Source: QHCE01 sp038260095
GTDB lineage: Bacteria; Actinomycetota; Actinomycetes; Mycobacteriales; QHCE01
Length of the DNA stretch: 11,527 bases
NCBI GenBank assembly: GCA_038260095.1
Contig: JBBSOC010000069.1
Location: forward strand, 1 to 11,527
Direction of reading: 5' to 3'
Made by a program: the position numbers and the translations under genes. Below the pieces are notes generated by a model, which searched no databases, was not told the origin of the DNA, and saw only the letters and a program-made list of their open reading frames with translations. Positions 6,401-11,527 of this stretch are shown piece after piece; the first letter of the stretch is position 1; each line of letters starts with the position of its first letter.

Positions 6401-7285
6401 ATGGACGATCCGCGGGTGCACGCCGGCCACGCCGTACCGTACCGTGCAGGCATGGCTCGATCCCGCTCGCTCGACGCTAAGCCTGATCGCATGGGCTTTG
6501 GTCACATCACCCTAGGGCCTTTTGAGCTCACCGATGCTCCTGGGACGCGACTGGTATCCACGCTCGTCCAACAGCTGGACCCTGAGCAAAAATCAACTCA
6601 GCCAATCACCATGTTCTCGCTGCATGTGGCCGGACTCAACCTGCGCGGGGATAGCGATTTCTGCGCGGCACTACGCCGCGCGGACTTGGTGGTGCCCGAC
6701 GGCATCTCAGTAGCAGCGCTTGCCCGCATAGCCGGTGCCAGCGGCCTGTATCGCCACCCAACGACAGATATCGGGTGGGAGCTACTAGCCGCGTTTGCCG
6801 CACAGCTCCAGCGCCCGGTGAGGGTCGCTCTGATTGGCGGAGTGGATGGCCTAGCCGTGCGAGCTGGCGAGTTCATGAACCAGCGGAACGAAATCGACGT
6901 GGTTTACACCGAGCACGGTTACCACGATAATTGGTCCGACGTACTTGCCCAATTGAAGCAGACGGACTGGGATGTGCTGGTTGTCGGAATGGGCATGCCC
7001 ACCGAGGCGTTCTGGGTGGACCGACACATGGAGCAGCTCCAGGGCTCACTTGTACTCACCTGCGGGGGATGGTTTTCCCATATTGTAGGCGACGAAAAGC
7101 GGGCACCAATCTGGATGCGTCGCGCCGGCCTAGAATGGGTCGCGCGACTTGTTCAACAGCCAACCCGGCTCATTGGACGCTACGCAACTGGGCTGCTTTC
7201 CACAGTCGCAATGATCCCCACAGCCCTAGCGTGCAGGATGCGGCGGCGTAAAGCTCAAACACAACAGAATTGGAGTTCTCGGTGA
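6401..7285 (+). CDS. WecB/TagA/CpsF family glycosyltransferase
   Basis: GT26-type glycosyltransferase expected to add an N-acetylated hexosamine-type sugar to a lipid-linked acceptor at the cytoplasmic face of the membrane, usually the second sugar of a teichoic acid or exopolysaccharide unit. The family core runs from ITLGPFELTD (about residues 35-44) onward. It includes SLHVAGLNL in the substrate-binding position, ADLVVPDGISV with probable catalytic Asp100, HPTTDIGWELL, VALIGGVDG, VLVVGMGMPTEAFW, and a GLEWVARLVQQPTRLIGRY tail. The C-terminus is basic and probably membrane-associated. The start is unsure: the frame opens at TTG 6293, but that lies in the probable promoter. ATG 6401 (294 residues), 6452 and 6491 are candidates, none with a good ribosome site; coding-like third-base use begins about 6401. 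The stop overlaps the dismutase start. Confidence 0.87.
   Translation: MDDPRVHAGHAVPYRAGMARSRSLDAKPDRMGFGHITLGPFELTDAPGTRLVSTLVQQLDPEQKSTQPITMFSLHVAGLNLRGDSDFCAALRRADLVVPDGISVAALARIAGASGLYRHPTTDIGWELLAAFAAQLQRPVRVALIGGVDGLAVRAGEFMNQRNEIDVVYTEHGYHDNWSDVLAQLKQTDWDVLVVGMGMPTEAFWVDRHMEQLQGSLVLTCGGWFSHIVGDEKRAPIWMRRAGLEWVARLVQQPTRLIGRYATGLLSTVAMIPTALACRMRRRKAQTQQNWSSR
7272..7275 (+). promoter_or_regulatory. Ribosome binding site for superoxide dismutase inside the preceding gene
   Basis: GGAG lies six bases before GTG 7282 and inside the last codons of the TagA-type gene. It supports GTG 7282 over TTG 7270 as the start of the dismutase and points to coupled translation of the two genes. Confidence 0.6.
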
Positions 7286-7893
7286 CCACTTATACTCTTC
7301 CTGATCTGGGCTACGACTACGGAGCGCTAGAACCACACATCTCCGGCAAAATCATGGAACTGCACCACTGCAAGCACCACCAGGCATATGTAACGGGGGC
7401 AAACACGGCGCTGGAGCAGCTGGCACAAGCTCGCGAGAAAGAACAGCTGGGCTCTGTGAATCTATTTCAGAAGAACCTGGCGTTCAATTTGGCCGGCCAC
7501 GTAAACCACTCCGTGTTTTGGCAGAACATGTCTCCCCACGGCGGCGATAAGCCAGCTGGCGAACTTGCCGCAGCGATCGAGGAAAGCTTCGGCTCGTTTG
7601 ACGCTTTCCGCGCGCACTTCGGCGCTGCAGCGCTCGGCATTCAGGGTTCCGGCTGGGCCATTCTGGCTTGGGAGCCACTGGGCAAGAACTTGATCATCGA
7701 GCAGCTGTATGACCATCAGAGCAATCTTGCAATCGGCGGCTACCCGCTACTGATGCTGGACATGTGGGAGCACGCCTTCTACCTGCAGTACCAGAACGTG
7801 AAGGCTGACTACGTGAAGGCCTGGTGGAATGTCACAAACTGGGCAGACGTATCACAGCGCTTCGAGGCTGCTCAGGCCGTGCAGCTGAGTTAG
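7282..7893 (+). CDS. sodA: Superoxide dismutase, Fe/Mn family
   Basis: Converts superoxide to oxygen and hydrogen peroxide. The 203-residue protein begins TTYTLPDLGYDYGALEPHISG, the normal family N-terminus, so GTG 7282 is preferred over TTG 7270. Metal ligands are visible: His28 in MELHH, the histidine of HVNHSVFW, and the aspartate and histidine of LDMWEHAFYLQY. Gly-His in LAGHVNHS and the YDHQSN segment resemble actinobacterial enzymes, including cambialistic (Fe or Mn) ones, so the metal cannot be fixed from sequence. There is no signal peptide; a cytoplasmic or leaderlessly released product is expected. Its GTG overlaps the TGA of the glycosyltransferase gene by four bases (GTGA, 7282-7285), which suggests one mRNA and coupled translation. 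No separate dismutase promoter is apparent, though one inside the upstream gene cannot be excluded. A hairpin follows the stop. Confidence 0.97.
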   Translation: MTTYTLPDLGYDYGALEPHISGKIMELHHCKHHQAYVTGANTALEQLAQAREKEQLGSVNLFQKNLAFNLAGHVNHSVFWQNMSPHGGDKPAGELAAAIEESFGSFDAFRAHFGAAALGIQGSGWAILAWEPLGKNLIIEQLYDHQSNLAIGGYPLLMLDMWEHAFYLQYQNVKADYVKAWWNVTNWADVSQRFEAAQAVQLS

Positions 7894-7898
7894 AGCTC

Positions 7899-7944
7899 GC
7901 CAAGGTGGGGGCTGCGTAAAACCCAGGCGCCGCTCCACCTTGGC
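7899..7944 (+). terminator. Hairpin downstream of sodA, probable terminator without U-run
   Basis: GCCAAGGTGG (7899-7908) and CCACCTTGGC (7935-7944) are perfectly complementary over ten bases, with a GC-rich 26-base loop. The hairpin begins six bases after the sodA stop. No T tract follows, so it is not a classical intrinsic terminator, but actinobacterial terminators often lack one. It could instead stabilise the 3' end of the mRNA or act in both directions. It separates sodA from the next gene. Confidence 0.5.
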
Positions 7945-7987
7945 ACGTAGGCTGGCTATCACCACTACGTATCGCAAAGGAATCACC

Positions 7988-8479
7988 ATGAGTGACGACG
8001 GAACCCGTTGGGAATCGTCGGTGCAGCCTCAGCGGGATACGGGGTGTACGAAACCTCTCTCACGGGTCAACCCACAGCAATTACGACGGTGGGATCGTTT
8101 ACTGCGGGAGCGTTCGTGGGTAAGGGGATACGGCGGGCAGCGCGTGCGAGAGGACGGCGTCACGGTGGATGAGTTGCGGCGTGCGCTTGATGCTTATCGA
8201 CAGCGCGACCCAGACGGCTACATCGAGTACATTGCTGGCGGCCCGTCTGCGGCCGACGACTGGCCGGAGTATCAGTCATGCGCGGCAGGCCTAGCCTCTT
8301 TCGATGTCCATTGCTTCGATGTGACCGACGAAGGCATTGCAGGGGCTCGTCAATCGCGACTCAATGTCGGTAGTCGACAATATGGCCGAATCAGGAAGCC
8401 GGGAAGCAATATGACCCACCTCGGCTTCGCGAAGCCGATCTCTGCCATAGGTCCCATCAGTTGGCTCGGGATGCCTTGA
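7988..8479 (+). CDS. Hypothetical protein, 163 residues, not recognised
   Basis: I do not recognise this family. ATG 7988 is supported by AAAGGA at 7976-7981, six bases upstream, so the longer TTG 7940 start is unlikely. The product is soluble, with no signal peptide or membrane segment. The middle (about residues 28-85) is charged and looks helical, with NPQQLRRWDRLLRERSW and VTVDELRRALDAYRQRD, followed by an acidic, aromatic stretch (DDWPEYQSC). The last 45 residues or so are basic and low in helix-forming pattern. They contain a perfect DNA palindrome (8421-8438), and the gene runs 23 bases into the end of the convergent flippase gene. The 3' end may therefore be a recombination junction or read into former intergenic DNA. 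It follows sodA after a hairpin and is probably transcribed on its own. Confidence 0.6.
   Translation: MSDDGTRWESSVQPQRDTGCTKPLSRVNPQQLRRWDRLLRERSWVRGYGGQRVREDGVTVDELRRALDAYRQRDPDGYIEYIAGGPSAADDWPEYQSCAAGLASFDVHCFDVTDEGIAGARQSRLNVGSRQYGRIRKPGSNMTHLGFAKPISAIGPISWLGMP
8421..8438. repeat. Perfect 18-base palindrome near convergent gene ends
   Basis: TCGGCTTCGCGAAGCCGA equals its own reverse complement. As RNA it can form a seven-pair stem with a CGCG loop on either strand. It lies 18 bases past the flippase stop on the minus strand and inside the 3' part of the hypothetical gene on the plus strand. It may be a bidirectional terminator, although neither side has a T tract, or a copy of a dispersed palindromic element. 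Confidence 0.5.
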
Positions 8480-9890
8480 GTTGGCGCGCCATAGTTGCGG
8501 CGAGGACCAGCAGCAGCACTATTCCCAAACCGCGAACGATATGGCCGAACAGATTCAACGGCAGTACAGCGCCGAGCACGCACGAAACAACAGCTATTCC
8601 GATAGCTAAACCTCGGCCGGACCAGATCACCTCAGCTTGCTTTCGGCGCACACCGCCGATTAACAGCGCAAGCAGGCCATACGCCAACACCGTGACCCCT
8701 GCTGCTCCGACGAAACCGCCCCACGGCAACACCAGTGCTTTCGCAGCCAGGTTCACTACCGCAGCCAGTGGGGTTACCCACAACAACGCCGTAGTTTTTC
8801 CTGTCCAAAACAGCACATGCGCACTGGCCAAATACAGCACGTACGGCACCGTGGCCAACGCTGTAAGCGCTACGACAGGCGTTAGCTCGGCGATGTCGTA
8901 CTTCCCCGGATCAGCCATGATCCACAGGGCAAGTGGAGCGGCCAGCGCCAAACCTCCAGCCAACAGTGCGCCTAGCTGCACCATGTCTTTAGTGGTCGAA
9001 GCCAAAATCTCCCAACGGCGCTCGTCCGGTGCGCCATAGATGAGGGGGGCCCAGGCGTTGTTCGCCGCGGCAACCAAGGTAATTCCCAGCGCACCTATCA
9101 GGTATGCCAGCGAATACCCCGCGACTTGGCCGGTCCCGCGCGCAATCTCCACCACAAAACGATCCCCGGCGGTCATCAAATACAACGCGGCAGTGTGTGG
9201 CACCGTGGGAAGCGCAATCGCGAACCAGTCTCGCACCTGCTTGCTGCTCACGTCCCTTGGAAGGGCTGGTCGAGTCCAATACAACGACAGCACCGCTCCG
9301 ACTAGTGACCCAGCGGCCACACCCGCCAAATAATTGGCGGCGGTAGAGCCCAGCAGGGCAATAGCAGCCAGACCTGCTAATTGGCCACCGACCACATTGA
9401 GCAAAACCACCAGAACGAACCGACCAGCTTGGCTCCTGGCGCGCAGCATCGCTTGACCAGTTGTAATCACCGAGAACGTGATAGCGGTGGCAGCACCCAA
9501 CAACAATGCAGCGTCAAAGCCACGCAGCGGCGCTCCCCACAACGGACCAGTCGCAATCGCCGCAATGCCGAGCACCACAGCGATAGCCGCGGCAATTCCC
9601 GACAGCGCCCGTGCCGCGGCTACGCCGCCGATGCGGAAGTACTCACGGGTGACCACCGCTGGAAGCCCTACAGTGAATAGCAAGCCCAGCAGATTCGTTA
9701 CCACAATCGCTAACGCAACGCGGCCGTACTCATCCTTGGGAAGTAGCCGACTCAGCGCCGGCTGCACCAGCACCGCACCGGCTAGTTGCGCAGCGGTAGC
9801 CAGCGTATACACACTTCCCTTACCTAGCAGCGTGCGACTCGCGGCGCTATCGGCCGACGACACCGGTGCAGGTTGCGCGGCGCTACTCAC
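8457..9890 (-). CDS. Wzx-like oligosaccharide flippase (MOP superfamily)
   Basis: Integral membrane protein expected to flip polyprenyl-pyrophosphate-linked oligosaccharide across the cytoplasmic membrane. The 477-residue sequence shows about 14 hydrophobic segments. They run from LATAAQLAGAVLVQPALSRLL near the N-terminus to GLGIVLLLVLAATMARQL at the C-terminus, the usual topology of Wzx/RfbX proteins. The first segment is followed by LLPKDEYGRVALA, a common Wzx pattern. I chose GTG 9890 because GGAG lies eight bases upstream (9899-9902); GTG 9899 would add three residues but sits right beside that site. It is 54 bases downstream of the aminotransferase stop and on the same strand, so it is probably in one operon with the pse-like genes. 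The pairing suggests its cargo carries the PseB/PseC-derived sugar. A MATE drug exporter is less likely given the neighbours. Confidence 0.88.
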   Translation of the reverse strand: MSSAAQPAPVSSADSAASRTLLGKGSVYTLATAAQLAGAVLVQPALSRLLPKDEYGRVALAIVVTNLLGLLFTVGLPAVVTREYFRIGGVAAARALSGIAAAIAVVLGIAAIATGPLWGAPLRGFDAALLLGAATAITFSVITTGQAMLRARSQAGRFVLVVLLNVVGGQLAGLAAIALLGSTAANYLAGVAAGSLVGAVLSLYWTRPALPRDVSSKQVRDWFAIALPTVPHTAALYLMTAGDRFVVEIARGTGQVAGYSLAYLIGALGITLVAAANNAWAPLIYGAPDERRWEILASTTKDMVQLGALLAGGLALAAPLALWIMADPGKYDIAELTPVVALTALATVPYVLYLASAHVLFWTGKTTALLWVTPLAAVVNLAAKALVLPWGGFVGAAGVTVLAYGLLALLIGGVRRKQAEVIWSGRGLAIGIAVVSCVLGAVLPLNLFGHIVRGLGIVLLLVLAATMARQLKASRAN

Positions 9891-9944
9891 CCAAAGCACT
9901 CCGCTGTGTGACCGTGGGTGCGCACCGGCACCGCTGGATAGCCA

Positions 9945-11102
9945 TCAAACCAACACCTTGGTAAGCGCGTCCACCACGCGAAGCTGGTCGGCCTCACTCA
10001 TCGCCGGATATAGTGGCAAGCTCAGTTGCTCAGCGTAGAACTTCTCCGCTACCGGACACATGCCTCGCCGGTAGCCGGAGTCGGCGAATACTGGATGCCA
10101 GTACACCGGAATATAGTTGACCTGAACTCCAATTCCGGCTGCCCGAAGCTTCTCAAAGGCTTCACGTCGGCGGCCGTTGCGAACCCGCACCGCATACAAA
10201 TGCCACGCCGGGCTTACCCCGTTTCGCTGGGTAGGTAGCGTCAAGTCAGGTAGACCGGCGAGCAGTTCGTTGTATGTGGCCACCAGCTCTCGACGACGCT
10301 CCACAAATGCTGAGAGCCGCTTGAGTTGGCTGATCCCCAGCGCGCACAGCACATCGGGCAAGCGGTAGTTCAGCCCAAACGACGACATCTCATACCACCA
10401 GTCGCCCTCGTCGGCATGGCGAAGTTCGTCGTGGTTAAGGTTTCGACCTATTCTGGCAAACCGACGAATTTCAGCGAGTAAGTCCGGTTGAGTTGCCACA
10501 ACCGCACCGCCTTCGGCGCTCGTCAGATTTTTGCTCGGAAAAAACGAGAACGTAGTGATGTCAGCTAAGCTTCCCACCGGACGGCCCTGGTAGCTCCCGC
10601 CGATGGAGTGCGCGGCATCTTCCAACAGCACTGCGCCGACCCGCTCGGTCAGCGGTCGCAGTACATCAACATCCATCGGATGGCCAGCGTAGTCGACACC
10701 GGCGACGACCGCAGTGCGAGAGCTCAGTAGCGGCTCGACCGCCGCTGGGTCAATGTTGGCGGTGTCTGGGCTGATGTCGGCAAATTTAACCCGGGCTCCA
10801 GTCATTGCCGCCGCCGAGGCAGTGGCAATGAATGTCATCGGTGTAGTAATGACCTCGTCTCCAGGGACAAGGCCCAAACCGGCGTATGCCGCGTGCAGCT
10901 CAGCGGTCCCTGAGGTAACCGACACCGCCGGGGCGCCCACCTCGGCCGCAATAGCGGACTCGAACTCGGCAACCGCCGGGCCGGTGGTGAGCCAGTCGCC
11001 ACGAAGCACTGCGGTGACTGCTTCGATGTCGCTGTCGTCAATCCACTGCCGGCCATACGGCAGCCACGGGGCGTTCATTGCGGGTTTCCGTTTTCCGTTC
11101 AT
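9945..11102 (-). CDS. pseC: PseC-type UDP-4-keto-6-deoxy sugar aminotransferase (DegT/DnrJ/EryC1/StrS family)
   Basis: PLP enzyme expected to convert the 4-keto product of PseB to UDP-4-amino-4,6-dideoxy-N-acetyl-beta-L-altrosamine, the second step to pseudaminic acid. The 385-residue fold-type I protein has LPYGRQWIDDSDIEAV at the N-terminus and SDWLTTGP-like RGDWLTTGP at 34-42, both typical of PseC. It also has SGTAELHAA (64-72) for phosphate binding, EDAAHSIGG (161-169) beneath the PLP ring, and FSFFPSKNLTSAEGG with Schiff-base Lys191. ATG 11102 follows the pseB stop by 15 bases. ATG 11078 (eight residues shorter, with GGAAA upstream) is an equally plausible start and gives the usual PseC N-terminus. 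The order pseB-pseC is the standard one. Other sugar aminotransferases of this family (bacillosamine or perosamine types) are less likely because of the PseB-type neighbour. Confidence 0.88.
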   Translation of the reverse strand: MNGKRKPAMNAPWLPYGRQWIDDSDIEAVTAVLRGDWLTTGPAVAEFESAIAAEVGAPAVSVTSGTAELHAAYAGLGLVPGDEVITTPMTFIATASAAAMTGARVKFADISPDTANIDPAAVEPLLSSRTAVVAGVDYAGHPMDVDVLRPLTERVGAVLLEDAAHSIGGSYQGRPVGSLADITTFSFFPSKNLTSAEGGAVVATQPDLLAEIRRFARIGRNLNHDELRHADEGDWWYEMSSFGLNYRLPDVLCALGISQLKRLSAFVERRRELVATYNELLAGLPDLTLPTQRNGVSPAWHLYAVRVRNGRRREAFEKLRAAGIGVQVNYIPVYWHPVFADSGYRRGMCPVAEKFYAEQLSLPLYPAMSEADQLRVVDALTKVLV

Positions 11103-11117
11103 GAGCCAATTGGCCGA

Positions 11118-11527
11118 CTAGACGCTCTGCTCGATCATCGTTTGAAGCATCGAAGCGTTCAACCATTGATCGTTGAGGTCCGAACGGTATATGAAGCTGT
11201 CGGATACCTCTTCGCCAGAGTCCCCATTGGAGTCAGTCCAAGAAGCCAGCACCGGCCTAACCACATAGTGATCGGCAAACCGACGAGTGCGGTGTGCATC
11301 TCCCTCACTAATCATTTCCTCATGTAGCTTCTCGCCCGGCCTGATCCCGATAACCTTGGTATCTATTCCCGGCGCCAACGCCGCGGCTAAATCGGTAATC
11401 CGCATACTGGGGATCCGGGGGACATACAGCTCACCGCCGCGCATGCGACCAAAGCAGTCCAGTACGAATTGCACCGCTTGAGGAAGTGTGATCCAAAACC
11501 GGGTCATCCGCTCATCGGTGATCGGTA
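11118..11527 (-). CDS. pseB: PseB-type UDP-GlcNAc 4,6-dehydratase (inverting), C-terminal part
   Basis: Only the last 136 residues or so are in the window; the 5' end lies beyond 11527. The full enzyme removes water from UDP-GlcNAc with C5 inversion to give UDP-2-acetamido-2,6-dideoxy-L-arabino-hexos-4-ulose, the first step toward pseudaminic acid. The visible part matches the PseB/FlaA1 C-terminus: PITDERMTRFWITLPQAV at the edge, GGELYVPRIPSMRITDLA, the substrate-binding GIRPGEKLHEEMIS, RFADHYVVRP, and a closing FIYRSDLNDQWL. The RMTRFW and RPGEKLHE blocks separate this group from the retaining bacillosamine-type dehydratases. ATG 11507 is internal, not the start. The Rossmann domain and catalytic residues are outside the window, so activity cannot be judged. 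It is first in the visible pseB-pseC-flippase block. Confidence 0.9.
   Translation of the reverse strand, partial: PITDERMTRFWITLPQAVQFVLDCFGRMRGGELYVPRIPSMRITDLAAALAPGIDTKVIGIRPGEKLHEEMISEGDAHRTRRFADHYVVRPVLASWTDSNGDSGEEVSDSFIYRSDLNDQWLNASMLQTMIEQSV

Noticed and set aside
8421..8438. The palindrome as a dif-type recombination site
   Set aside because: dif sites are about 28 bases with two imperfect XerC/XerD arms and a short central spacer; this perfect GC-rich palindrome does not fit.
8461..9680. Long open frames on the plus strand opposite the flippase, and similar frames opposite the LCP, sugar transferase and aminotransferase genes
   Set aside because: They are antisense to well-supported genes, have biased low-complexity composition, show no family motifs and lack good ribosome sites.
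8457..9890. Flippase read as a MATE drug exporter
   Set aside because: The first-segment pattern, 14 hydrophobic segments and position beside pse-like genes fit the polysaccharide exporter branch better.
11118..11507. ATG 11507 as the start of a small separate gene
   Set aside because: The frame continues upstream with the PseB block PITDER before RMTRFW, so this methionine is internal to a gene cut by the window edge.
1..11527. CRISPR array, transposase, integrase, tRNA or phage genes
   Set aside because: None was seen: no regularly spaced long repeats, no terminal inverted repeats flanking a transposase-like frame, and no tRNA-like folds noticed.

Overview
The window looks like a piece of an actinobacterial (Actinomycetota) chromosome of moderate GC content. 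By similarity from memory it may belong to the Mycobacteriales or a nearby order. The clues are a minus-strand stretch at the left edge that resembles the leader before an actinobacterial 16S rRNA gene, paired LytR-CpsA-Psr (LCP) proteins, a superoxide dismutase of actinobacterial type, and frequent GTG/TTG starts. No species is assigned.

Layout. Positions 1-152 look like the pre-16S leader of an rRNA operon that runs leftward out of the window. Divergent from it lies arcA (arginine deiminase, plus strand). It meets, tail to tail with a 4-base overlap, a minus-strand block read from right to left: a membrane sugar-phosphate transferase (4737-6281), two tandem LCP proteins (3503-4639 and 2334-3503), and a glycerophosphodiester phosphodiesterase (1517-2320). 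The two LCP genes overlap by one base. The phosphodiesterase follows 13 bases later.

Divergent from the sugar transferase, a WecB/TagA/CpsF-type glycosyltransferase (about 6401-7285) is read on the plus strand. Its stop codon overlaps the start of a superoxide dismutase (7282-7893). A hairpin follows, then an unrecognised 163-residue protein (7988-8479). The right end is a second minus-strand block: a 14-helix Wzx-like flippase (8457-9890), a PseC-type aminotransferase (9945-11102), and the C-terminal end of a PseB-type UDP-GlcNAc 4,6-dehydratase (11118 to beyond 11527).

How it fits together. Apart from arcA and the dismutase, most genes suit an envelope glycopolymer locus (capsule or secondary cell-wall polymer). 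PseB and PseC would make a 4-amino-4,6-dideoxy sugar, the first two steps toward pseudaminic acid. The sugar transferase would start assembly on a polyprenyl phosphate carrier, the TagA-type enzyme would add a later sugar, the flippase would export the lipid-linked unit, and the LCP proteins would attach finished polymer to peptidoglycan. The less expected parts are the superoxide dismutase translationally coupled to a glycosyltransferase, the helically phased repeats in the divergent promoter region, and the pseudaminate-type genes in an actinobacterial setting. No CRISPR array, transposase, tRNA or phage gene was seen.
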